Source: Deltaproteobacteria bacterium (GTDB lineage: Bacteria; Desulfobacterota; Desulfobacteria; Desulfobacterales; Desulfosarcinaceae). Taken from it: DNA of 64,000 bases. A program made the translations under genes and the position numbers. Shown piece after piece: positions 54,845-62,718 of the stretch (its first letter is position 1; the number at the start of each line of letters is the position of its first letter). The notes beneath the pieces are model-generated. The model was not told the origin of the DNA. It did not search any database and saw only the letters and a program-made list of their open reading frames with translations. The stretch covers positions 124,001-188,000 of the forward strand of contig JAKALP010000011.1 of the NCBI GenBank assembly GCA_021824175.1, written 5' to 3'.

Positions 54845-55519
54845 CTACTTGTGGCACACGAAGCATGCGTCCCGGCCGGTCTGAACGCTGGAGTCATGGA
54901 CCACTTGATAGCGGGCATGGCATTCGGCGCAATCATCCATTTTCATGCGATCCCATGAATTATGCTTCAACCCAGAAATGTTGCGGCCCCAAAGATCTCT
55001 GCTGTAGCCGGTGATGCGGTTTTGTTCATAAGATTTAAGATTTTCAGAGGCAGCCATATGGCCATGGCAGGTGACACAGTCTAATTTTGCGCCGTGAATG
55101 TGGGCCGCATGGGAGAAAAAGACACAATCCGGCTGCCGGGAGTATACCAACCAGGGAACTTCCCGTCCTTGGACCACGTATTGTTCGAAAAAGGCCTTTT
55201 CAGATTCGCTTTGCCCCTGCATTTCGTTGTGGCAGCCTACACATTGGGCTAAGCGAGGCGAACCGGAGAAGCTGCCATCGGTACGGAAGAAATGGCAGCT
55301 CTGGCAACCGTTGTCTACTATCTGCAGATGCTGCTTATGGTTGAAATCAAATGGTTGGTGTTTTTTGCTGTAAAGCAAAGTGGGGAATACCCCCCAACCA
55401 ACGACCATGCTCAGGGCAAAACCAATTAAGAAAAATAGAAAAATATAGGCCCCCTCATCGGGAGCCTTGGCGGATGAATGGGAATCGCCGTGGCTTTGAT
55501 ATTTATCATGGCTGCTCAT
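54845..55519 (-). CDS. qrcA: Qrc complex multiheme cytochrome c subunit QrcA
   Basis: 224 residues from the ATG at 55519 (GGAG 5 nt upstream); the longer frame adds a non-conserved extension. One membrane anchor (about 25-45) is followed by a periplasmic domain with five CxxCH heme sites: Cys72-His76, Cys93-His97, Cys148-His152, Cys197-His201 and Cys219-His223. Extra histidines in F-N-H-K-Q-H and F-F-S-H-A-A-H are likely axial ligands. It takes electrons from periplasmic type I cytochrome c3 and hydrogenases or formate dehydrogenases. Desulfovibrio QrcA is described as hexaheme; I can count only five canonical sites here. First gene of the operon. Confidence 0.93.
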   Translation of the reverse strand: MSSHDKYQSHGDSHSSAKAPDEGAYIFLFFLIGFALSMVVGWGVFPTLLYSKKHQPFDFNHKQHLQIVDNGCQSCHFFRTDGSFSGSPRLAQCVGCHNEMQGQSESEKAFFEQYVVQGREVPWLVYSRQPDCVFFSHAAHIHGAKLDCVTCHGHMAASENLKSYEQNRITGYSRDLWGRNISGLKHNSWDRMKMDDCAECHARYQVVHDSSVQTGRDACFVCHK

Positions 55520-55617
55520 GGGCACTCCGTTGCTTTGTTTTGGAATCCAACTGGCTTGATTCACGGCGCGAGCGGAAATAGTAGCCATCATATCCCCGAC
55601 GACCCACCATAAGGCAA

Positions 55618-55634
55618 ACGGGCAACTTGCCCGT
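55618..55634. repeat. CGGGCAA/TTGCCCG palindrome in the qrcA leader
   Basis: ACGGGCAA and TTGCCCGT are 8-bp arms with a single base between them (55618-55634). It lies in the untranslated leader of qrcA, between the proposed promoter and the start codon. It uses the same heptamer as the tract at 18340-18509. Confidence 0.5.
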
Positions 55635-55707
55635 GTTGCGCCTTGATGAATCTTATCCCGGCGCCCTCCGCGACGAATGTTCAACATGTTGTCACGAAAG
55701 GCTTTCT

Positions 55708-55735
55708 ACTATCTAGGCCACCTCCTTTTTGTCAA
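55708..55735 (-). promoter_or_regulatory. Likely sigma-70 promoter of the qrc operon
   Basis: On the minus strand TTGACA (complement of 55730-55735) is 16 bp from GATAGT (complement of 55708-55713). It gives a leader of about 180 nt before the qrcA start. The -35 box is perfect, the -10 box moderate. Confidence 0.5.
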
Positions 55736-55763
55736 GTCTAATCATTGAATGATTCGCTCTAAA

Positions 55764-56618
55764 TCATTGGCTGAATGCCCCATAACTATGCAGGCCGGAC
55801 AGGAAATAGTTGACACCGAAATAGGTGAACAAAACTGCTAAAAATCCTAGAATGGAAAGTATGGCGATGCGTCGCCCGCGCCAACCGCGCATCATGCGAA
55901 AATGTAATAGCGCCGCGTAGATCAACCACGTGATCAAAGACCAGGTCTCTTTCGGATCCCAACTCCAGTAACGCGTCCAGGCCTGCTTGGCCCACACGGC
56001 ACCGGTGATAATTCCAACCGTAAGGAATAGAAAACCGAACATGACCAACTGGTGGGTCAACTCGTCCAGCAACTCGGAAGGGGGGATATGAATTAAACCA
56101 CCGCCCTCAGCCTTGAGCTCTTCCTTGGACTTGACCAGATAAAGGATGCTGACCGCAAAGGCCACGGCAAAAGCCGCATACCCCAAGAAGCAGGTGATGA
56201 CATGGGCGATGAGCCAATTGCTTTTCAAAGCCGGAATAAGCGGCTCGATGGCGCTGCTGGGTTCCAGGGAAGCGTAAGCTAAAGCCAGGCAGGCCAATGG
56301 CGCGGCGATGGCGCCAAGGGTCCGCGTTTTATATCGTCGTTCCACCACGATATAAATCACGCCGATGGTCCAGGCGAAAAAGACAAGAGATTCATACATA
56401 TTGGAAAACGGGGCATGACCATATTCACTCCCCATCCGATAGGATTGTACCCAGCGCAGTAAAATGCCAATCGTGTTGCCGGCCAACGCCACCCAGGAGA
56501 TCCGGGTGGCCAGCCTACCTGGCATCTCTTTGCGGAAGATCCAGGAAATCAGGTACAATACTCCCGCCAAGCCATAGATAAATGTAACGATTGAGAGGAT
56601 CAACGAGTTGTCGACCAT
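55764..56618 (-). CDS. ccsA: Cytochrome c biogenesis protein CcsA/ResC (heme handling, System II)
   Basis: 284 residues with about eight membrane helices. The tryptophan-rich heme-handling motif lies near residues 219-235 (R-Y-W-S-W-D-P-K-E-T-W-S-L). Flanking conserved histidines are in membrane segments. With ResB it exports heme and attaches it to apocytochromes outside the membrane (System II). It follows resB by 18 bp on the same strand, so the two form an operon. The cytochrome QrcA encoded just downstream is an obvious client. Confidence 0.93.
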   Translation of the reverse strand: MVDNSLILSIVTFIYGLAGVLYLISWIFRKEMPGRLATRISWVALAGNTIGILLRWVQSYRMGSEYGHAPFSNMYESLVFFAWTIGVIYIVVERRYKTRTLGAIAAPLACLALAYASLEPSSAIEPLIPALKSNWLIAHVITCFLGYAAFAVAFAVSILYLVKSKEELKAEGGGLIHIPPSELLDELTHQLVMFGFLFLTVGIITGAVWAKQAWTRYWSWDPKETWSLITWLIYAALLHFRMMRGWRGRRIAILSILGFLAVLFTYFGVNYFLSGLHSYGAFSQ

Positions 56619-56636
56619 GGGGACCGTCCTTTTTAA

Positions 56637-58085
56637 TTAAGCCTTCTTGGCATCGCCTTCCGCCAACTGAGCCAAATGCTTGGCCATGCGCTGTAACGTG
56701 AATTGGAAGCCCACTCTGTTTTTATTCGATTTACCGGCAACCATGATTCGAGTCGCCTTTTCTTCGCCAGTCACTTCAACCACAACCTGCTGGTGGGACA
56801 TAAAGAAGACCACCACGCAGCCAAGGATCATTAAAATAAAACCGGCGTACACCACCCAGACTCCTGGATCATAAACCACTTGCAAGCCTGTGGCATAACG
56901 CTCCTTAGCGGGAGCGGCATTCTGGGCCGCGGCGGCAATGATTACCTTACCCCTGCGCATGGCATCGAACTTGGCAAACCGCAGCGGTAGCGTTATGGTC
57001 TGAACCTCGCCCTCGGGGGAAACTAACTTGCCGAGCAATGCTGGCCCAAGGCTCATGCTCTGGAATTTGGCTTCAGGTTCAAAGCGCTCCAGGGTCAATA
57101 CCCCCAGACCTTCTGGAATCTGAACCGGCTGTCCGATGGTGGCGGTGCGGGTGTAGATGATGCCCGACTCGACACTTTGGAAGGTGAGTTCAATCGGGGC
57201 GTCGGCGCTCAATTTCTCGGGGACATCCTTGGCTGTTGATTCGAGCCGCTCGTAGCTGGATTGGTACACACCAATACCTTTATAATAAAGCGGATCGTTC
57301 ACCACGATCTGTTTGCGCAGCATCTCACGGCCGTTTTCGGTAATTATGAGGCTGGATCGGAACTCCTTAGGTCGCTGGCCGCCTTCGTAGAACTGCACAG
57401 TAAAGTCCTCACAACGGATCGTAAATGGCAGTTTGAATAAACGGCCCGAAGAATTGAGCGTTATGGTGTCGGCGGACTCTCCTTCTGGAATTTTTACAAA
57501 ACCATCGAAGCCGAACTTGGAACCCACCAGGCCCCCCAATAAAAGAACGACAATACTCAGATGAACTGCGTACACTCCCAATCGAGTCCAACGACCGCGT
57601 TCGGCCGTGACGGCAAAGCCTTTATCCGTAGACACGACTTTGCAATACCGAAAACGCCGGCAGAGCCAGCGCTCAAAGAGGGCCTTGAGCTGTGACGCCG
57701 GGGGCTGAACTTTCACATCGATGCGATTATTCCGATTGCGATATTGGGATAATTCGAAGCGGGGAGCGCGGTCAAAGATGACCTTCCAGGTCGTCTGTAA
57801 ACGGTCAATGGAACAAGCAATAATATTGACCACCAACACCAGCAACAACCCCACGAACCACCAGGAGTGGTACATATCGACGATATCGAGCAGCGCAAAT
57901 ACTTGATAGCTAAATGGACCATATTCTTGAATATATGCTTGGGAAGGTCCGTTTTGGGGGATCACCGTGCCGATGATGGACAGCGCCGCCAGACACAACA
58001 GTACTACCACGGTCAACTTCAAGGAAACCAGAAAGCGCCACAAACTATCAACATACCCGGGCGACACCTTGGTCTTTTCATCCAT
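56637..58085 (-). CDS. resB: Cytochrome c biogenesis protein ResB
   Basis: 482 residues of the ResB/Ccs1 family, the partner of CcsA in System II cytochrome c assembly. Three N-terminal membrane helices (about 18-40, 70-90, 170-190) are followed by a large periplasmic domain and a last membrane helix near 415-435 (V-V-Y-A-G-F-I-L-M-I-L-G). The family stretch S-L-K-L-T-V-V-V-L-L-C-L-A-A-L-S-I-I-G-T-V is at the N-terminus, and Y-K-G-I-G-V-Y-Q-S-S-Y in the periplasmic domain. First gene of the resB-ccsA operon. Confidence 0.94.
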   Translation of the reverse strand: MDEKTKVSPGYVDSLWRFLVSLKLTVVVLLCLAALSIIGTVIPQNGPSQAYIQEYGPFSYQVFALLDIVDMYHSWWFVGLLLVLVVNIIACSIDRLQTTWKVIFDRAPRFELSQYRNRNNRIDVKVQPPASQLKALFERWLCRRFRYCKVVSTDKGFAVTAERGRWTRLGVYAVHLSIVVLLLGGLVGSKFGFDGFVKIPEGESADTITLNSSGRLFKLPFTIRCEDFTVQFYEGGQRPKEFRSSLIITENGREMLRKQIVVNDPLYYKGIGVYQSSYERLESTAKDVPEKLSADAPIELTFQSVESGIIYTRTATIGQPVQIPEGLGVLTLERFEPEAKFQSMSLGPALLGKLVSPEGEVQTITLPLRFAKFDAMRRGKVIIAAAAQNAAPAKERYATGLQVVYDPGVWVVYAGFILMILGCVVVFFMSHQQVVVEVTGEEKATRIMVAGKSNKNRVGFQFTLQRMAKHLAQLAEGDAKKA

Positions 58086-58453
58086 ACAAAAGCCTCTTAA
58101 AAAAATGAATTCAGCACATTATCTCCGGGCTATAGCAGATTGGCCATCAGATGGCAATCAGACCCGAGTGGGATGGTAGGATACCCATAGGGGGATCCTG
58201 TATCCTGACCTATTGGAATGTAGAGCTTCAGATGATTTCCATTCGCCTGCAAACCAGCTCAAAAAAAGGATTTTGGGCCAAAATCGCGGCGGGGGCAAAT
58301 TTTAGACCGCAGGCATACCATTTAGAGGATTTAAAATTTGCCTCCTACAAAGAGTTCGGGCCAAAAAACTTTTTTGAGATGGCTTGTAATATAATGACCG
58401 CTCATACCAGCGAGCGACTTTCTTTGTGCTAGACCGGAATTGAAACGGCAGCT
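58086..58453. other. Intergenic stretch with dispersed repeat copy B
   Basis: 368 bp between resB and the M16 protease gene. It holds the dispersed repeat (58257-58390) and a small inverted repeat AGGATAC/GTATCCT (58178-58184 and 58200-58206). A plus-strand 93-codon frame (58151-58432) covers the repeat and has no ribosome binding site; I do not accept it as a gene. Confidence 0.5.
58257..58390 (+). repeat. Dispersed intergenic repeat, copy B
   Basis: The partner of 1203-1361. Hairpin arms are GCAAATTTTAGA (58295-58306) and TTTAAAATTTGC (58330-58341), one mismatch from the perfect palindrome of copy A. The shared tail runs to GAGATGGCTTGTAA. Loop sequence and 5' flank vary more than the arms and tail. 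Confidence 0.75.
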
Positions 58454-61339
58454 TCACTTCTTTCCCGAAGCATTTGGCGCAACAGTCACAACCGCCGCTG
58501 CCTGGTTTTCAAGGTAGCGCTTAGCCAGAGCATTGATCTCTTCCAGGGTGATGGCCGCATAATCGGATTCAATGCTGCGTGCCCAGGACAATTGTTCAGG
58601 ATGTTTGCCGACGCCAACCAGCACACTGTTCAACCAATACGCGTTGGTTTGGCGTAAATCTTTGATTTGAGCCAATGTTGGGTCCAAGGCACGGCGCAAC
58701 TCGTCGGCGCTGATGCCCTCGGCAGCCATTTGCGCCGCAATTTGTTTGACTTCCTTAACTACGCTGTCCACTTGTTTGGGATCAACCAAGATCATCACAT
58801 TAAACAGCCCATAGCCCTGGTAGGCACGGGAAGCACGATGATATGCAAACGGAGAATAGGCTGCCCCTAATTTCTCACGAACACGCACCCGCAACCGCTC
58901 GGTAAATAACTCCGCCAATATATTCAATCGTCGGGTGCGTTGGACATTCCAGAAATCATTGGTAGGATAGACTACAGCCACCAGGGCTTTATCAATATTG
59001 GAATCGGTGAATAAATGCTGCCTTTGGCCCTTCGGAAATTCTACCTTTCGGTTCTGATCAAATCCAGGCTTCTGAGACCGCGGGGATAGTGTTCCCAGAT
59101 AACGAGCCGCTAATTGAATTACCGTATCAGGATCAAAATCTCCGACGACCGCAAGCTCCAGCGGTGCCTGATTCAATTGACTGCCGAACCACTCCTTGAT
59201 TGGGGCCAGTCCAAGGCTGGCCATCTGTTGCCAAGTGGGCCAACCGAAACGGCTGTCTCCGCCGGCCAGGAATTTCTGCCCCTGCAATTGCATGACGCCT
59301 TCCACTTGATGCGAAAGCCTGCCAAAATCTTGCTCCAATTTCTTTAAAGCCACTTGGAGTGATTCTTGTCGGTAGCCAGGGTCCAAGATGGCGGCTTGAA
59401 GCAATTGAAACAACAACGGCAGCTCGTTCTTGGCGGCTTGTCCTCGCAAAGTAAAAGTATCCTCCCGTACATCTAAGGAAATGCTGGCCAGACGCCCGGA
59501 CAGAGCATTTTCCAGGGCAGTTCGGTCCATGGCGCCGAATCCCGCCTCTTCAGCCGTTCCTTGAGTCACAAGCGCCAGGCCAGGCTGGTTATGTGGTTCC
59601 GAAGATCTTCCACCACCGAATGAAAGCGCCGCCAGCACTTCATTTTCTTTAAAAGCGGTTTTCTTCATGAGCAATCGTAGACCATTGGCAAAAGTTACCT
59701 GCTGGATGCCCAGATCTGGCAGGAGTACCGTTTCATTGATTGCGCCGGATGTAGCGGGTTCCGGCAAATAGGGGAATTGCATGGCGGCCTGATTCAATGG
59801 TGCCTGCACAGGCATTTGGCTGCTCGTTTGATAGGCGGTCAAGATCTTCTCTGCTCCTTGCTGACGATTCTGTGCCAGCTCCGCATTGCCGGTGACCAGC
59901 ACCAAGCGATGGGAGGCGGCCCAAGTGTCCTTAAACGTTTGATGCACCTGCTCCAGTGTAACGGCGTCCAGCATGGGGCCCAGCAGCGCCATGCGTTGCA
60001 GCGGAGATTGAAACACGCGCCAGTCATTGAGCGCGGCAATAATTTCTTCGGCCAGATCCTTGCTGTCTCGCGTGTTCGCTTCATTGAAGTCGCGCTGCAG
60101 ATCAGCCCGCATAGCGCCTTTGGCTCTTTCGAGCTCGGCGGGCGTAAATCCAAAGAGCAGCACCTGCCGCAAGGTTTGCTCTATGGAAGACAATGTTTTT
60201 TCCCAATTGGTCGGCTGGCAATCGGCCGTGATCTCGGCAAAGCGGATCTGGTGCACATAATAGCCGGAATCCACGCGCGCCGAAATCATGATGCCGTCCT
60301 GGCTCTGCACCATGGCATCCAGACGCTTTTGTACGATGCGATCAGCTAAGTGTTTTACCAGATCAAATCGCTGATTGTCGGAAGTATCAGAGGGCATGGC
60401 GCGCAATTCAGCGGTTTCAATATGGACGGAAGTAGCGCCAGCTTCTTTTTCGAAATGGCAAAATGCTTTTATTCCTTGATGCTGGAAAGTACCGAAGGCA
60501 GGAAGTGACCGAACATCGGCGCGAGGCTTAATATCTTCGAATTGTGCCGCGATCATTTTCTGCGTCTGCTCGGGGTCAAACTGACCGACCACGATCAGAA
60601 TCATATTCTGGGGGCGATACCAGGTGTCATAAAACGAACGAACCATCTTCTGATCAAAATGGAGGATGCTTTCTTCTTTGCCGATGGGCAGATGTTGTTC
60701 CAATTGCGTTCCAGGAATTTGGAATTGGAGCGAAGCCTCGAGGGTTCGGTATGAAGCGGAATCGCGTGAGCGCTTTTCGGCCAGAACAACCTTCTTCTCT
60801 TTTTCCACCTGGTCCGGCAGCAACAGCGCGCCCTGGGCATACTCTTTCAATACTTGTAGCCCTTCGGCGATGCCCGCCGAATCTCCTTTGGGCAAAATGA
60901 TATCATAGACGGTGCGATCAAAGGCCGTATGGGCATTGGCATCAGGTCCAAATCGCATGCCGATACGCTGAAAGAATTGAACCAACTCTCCAGGAGGAAA
61001 AAGAGCGGACCCATCAAATTGCAGATGTTCGAGGAAATGCGCAAGCCCTTCTTCGCCTTGCGATTCGTACAGCGAACCGCAAAGCACATATAAGTGCATG
61101 CTCACCCGGTCTCGAGGCGTCTGGTTCTCCTTCAGAATAAAACGCAGCCCATTGGTGAGCTTTCCGAAGTGAGTTTGGGGATCTGGGGTGATATCGCTGT
61201 TCTCCTGCGGCCATACATCGGGTGGCGAATAAACGCGCACGGGCTGGCTTCTTGGGACCGAAGATCCGGCACACCCCAAGATAATGTGAAGAATACTAAC
61301 AAGGACTACAATTGAAAGTGTTTTTCTCAAACGGGACAC
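58454..61339 (-). CDS. M16-family zinc protease lipoprotein (two-domain pitrilysin type)
   Basis: 961 residues. The signal peptide ends in a lipobox (I-I-L-G-C, Cys23), so it is a membrane-anchored lipoprotein facing the periplasm. The first half holds the inverted zinc motif H-F-L-E-H (His101, Glu104, His105), with the third ligand likely Glu188 in V-V-L-A-E-K-R. The second M16 half (from about 530, L-P-D-L-G-I-Q-Q-V-T-F-A-N-G-L-R) lacks the zinc motif, as usual. Such proteins degrade short or unfolded peptides in a closed chamber. It is transcribed alone. Confidence 0.93.
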   Translation of the reverse strand: MSRLRKTLSIVVLVSILHIILGCAGSSVPRSQPVRVYSPPDVWPQENSDITPDPQTHFGKLTNGLRFILKENQTPRDRVSMHLYVLCGSLYESQGEEGLAHFLEHLQFDGSALFPPGELVQFFQRIGMRFGPDANAHTAFDRTVYDIILPKGDSAGIAEGLQVLKEYAQGALLLPDQVEKEKKVVLAEKRSRDSASYRTLEASLQFQIPGTQLEQHLPIGKEESILHFDQKMVRSFYDTWYRPQNMILIVVGQFDPEQTQKMIAAQFEDIKPRADVRSLPAFGTFQHQGIKAFCHFEKEAGATSVHIETAELRAMPSDTSDNQRFDLVKHLADRIVQKRLDAMVQSQDGIMISARVDSGYYVHQIRFAEITADCQPTNWEKTLSSIEQTLRQVLLFGFTPAELERAKGAMRADLQRDFNEANTRDSKDLAEEIIAALNDWRVFQSPLQRMALLGPMLDAVTLEQVHQTFKDTWAASHRLVLVTGNAELAQNRQQGAEKILTAYQTSSQMPVQAPLNQAAMQFPYLPEPATSGAINETVLLPDLGIQQVTFANGLRLLMKKTAFKENEVLAALSFGGGRSSEPHNQPGLALVTQGTAEEAGFGAMDRTALENALSGRLASISLDVREDTFTLRGQAAKNELPLLFQLLQAAILDPGYRQESLQVALKKLEQDFGRLSHQVEGVMQLQGQKFLAGGDSRFGWPTWQQMASLGLAPIKEWFGSQLNQAPLELAVVGDFDPDTVIQLAARYLGTLSPRSQKPGFDQNRKVEFPKGQRQHLFTDSNIDKALVAVVYPTNDFWNVQRTRRLNILAELFTERLRVRVREKLGAAYSPFAYHRASRAYQGYGLFNVMILVDPKQVDSVVKEVKQIAAQMAAEGISADELRRALDPTLAQIKDLRQTNAYWLNSVLVGVGKHPEQLSWARSIESDYAAITLEEINALAKRYLENQAAAVVTVAPNASGKK

Positions 61340-61652
61340 AGCGAGCCTCGCTCTTTCCTTCGGCTAAATTGAAAGATCTTTACAGCCGCGCAACCATGGA
61401 CCGAACCGTGATTGTCTCCGCTGACGGGGGAACAGAGCATGCCAAGTACGCGCCGCAAATTATCCCCAGCCATCAATATCGCTGCACATTAGATTCGCGC
61501 AAACCGGGTTAACGAGTGCACAACATCGCCAAAATAAGAATTCAAACTCTTTTGACAAGAGGTAGACTGGTCTCCAAAAACATTCAGCGCCCTCCGCGCA
61601 ATATCATGCGGGGGCGCTGAATGTGTATTCGTATTGCTTGCCACGAAGTGGA
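61340..61652. other. Intergenic stretch between the histone-like gene and the M16 protease
   Basis: About 310 bp. It contains the terminator at 61576-61623 and should hold the protease promoter. Short frames here are not supported. Confidence 0.4.
61576..61623 (-). terminator. Rho-independent terminator of the histone-like gene
   Basis: CATTCAGCGCCC (61581-61592) pairs perfectly with GGGCGCTGAATG (61612-61623), extended by CCGC/GCGG inside. On the minus strand five Ts follow (complement of 61576-61580). It lies about 30 bp past the stop of the minus-strand gene. Confidence 0.9.
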
Positions 61653-62033
61653 CTATGCTTTTACATAAACACCGCGGCTGACGGTTTTGATTTGGCCTTT
61701 CTTGCTCAGCTTGTATAACGCATTGCTCAACTGGCGTGATTCAAGACCGGTTTTCTCTCTCAGGCTGGCGATGTTCGCACCGGCGCGGCTTTTCACGATG
61801 ACGTCCATGACGTTATCGAGCACGGTGTCTTTGCCGCTGGTAGGGGCTTTCTTGGCAGCGCCTTTCTTCTTTGTAGCAGCTTTCGCTTTCTTCCCGGCTT
61901 TGGCCACTCTCTTTTTCTTGCCGCCAGCCGCTTTGGTGGCCGCTCCGACCTGGGTACTCAGTTTTTCGAGTTTGCCCGCCAGGGAAGCGAGGTTTTTCGC
62001 CAAGGACTTAATCTGTGTCTGAACTTTGCTCAT
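61653..62033 (-). CDS. Histone-like lysine/alanine-rich protein with C-terminal winged helix
   Basis: 126 residues in three parts. An N-terminal amphipathic helix or coiled coil (about 1-32, with heptad leucines) leads to a Lys/Ala-rich tail like eukaryotic linker histone H1 or bacterial HctA/AlgP (about 36-66). A C-terminal winged-helix-like domain (about 70-126) reads L-R-E-K-T-G-L-E-S-R-Q-L-S-N-A-L-Y-K-L and ends G-V-Y-V-K-A. This suggests a DNA-binding, nucleoid-associated role; the target is unknown. An ideal AAGGAGG stretch precedes the ATG. It is monocistronic with a strong terminator, as expected for an abundant protein. Confidence 0.8.
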   Translation of the reverse strand: MSKVQTQIKSLAKNLASLAGKLEKLSTQVGAATKAAGGKKKRVAKAGKKAKAATKKKGAAKKAPTSGKDTVLDNVMDVIVKSRAGANIASLREKTGLESRQLSNALYKLSKKGQIKTVSRGVYVKA

Positions 62034-62718
62034 ATTACTACCTCCTTAATGTTTTAATTTCCTTACAAAAAAGCCCTAGTTAATTCAGCCCTAATATAAG
62101 CTCAAACAATTGTCAACAACTTCCTAAAAAAAAAGTAGCATTTTTTTTCTTCCCAGCGGACGCTCTTCGAGAAAATCTCCGCACAGCCTCTACAGTTCTA
62201 CATTTAGAAGAAAAAAGCAAAAAGCACTCTTTTTCATAATCTTTCAATAAAATCGTGGATTGGCCCCATTTTTCAGATTTTCCGGACTTTAGGGACCGCT
62301 GATGAAGACTTCCACTCTTCATTGAATCCCGCCGATCCATATGGGGGCTGAAATTCGGGTTGTGCTTCCGATTTCTGGAATTATAAAAAGCTGCCATAAA
62401 TAGATTGCCCATCTCCTATACTTCATATTAACTATATGAAAACACAATATAATATTTTTACTTTGAGATTTTACTGTCTTACCGCTTCTTCCCAAGATGG
62501 GCTGCAATTGCCCAAACCCTTATCCTGCGCCATCCTCTTTACCTTCACCAAACGCCAAAAAAAAGCCAAGCAAAGCACAAGCGACTTTTCAATCGCGACA
62601 TCTGCTATTATCGACCGTTTCCATCCAAGCTTGACAAAAAAAATGAAACCCCATAGTTCTGGCGCTGACAGTGATGTTTAATACGAAATTTCCTTCTCAG
62701 CAAAAAGAGGCCGCACTT
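62034..62718. other. Long AT-rich gap upstream of the helicase gene
   Basis: 685 bp between divergent genes. A TTGACA box (complement of about 62110-62115) lies upstream of the histone-like gene but without a well-spaced -10. A perfect 7-bp palindrome TTCATAT/ATATGAA (62422-62428 and 62434-62440) with a 5-nt spacer resembles a repressor site. Minus-strand frames at 62113-62412 and 62319-62507 have no supporting signals. Confidence 0.45.

Noticed and set aside
58151-58432. A 93-codon plus-strand frame across the dispersed repeat
   Set aside because: No ribosome binding site is present. In the other repeat copy most substitutions change codons and the N-terminal part is not open.
62113-62412. 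A 99-codon minus-strand frame upstream of the histone-like gene
   Set aside because: It is in an AT-rich gap with low-complexity translation and no start signal.
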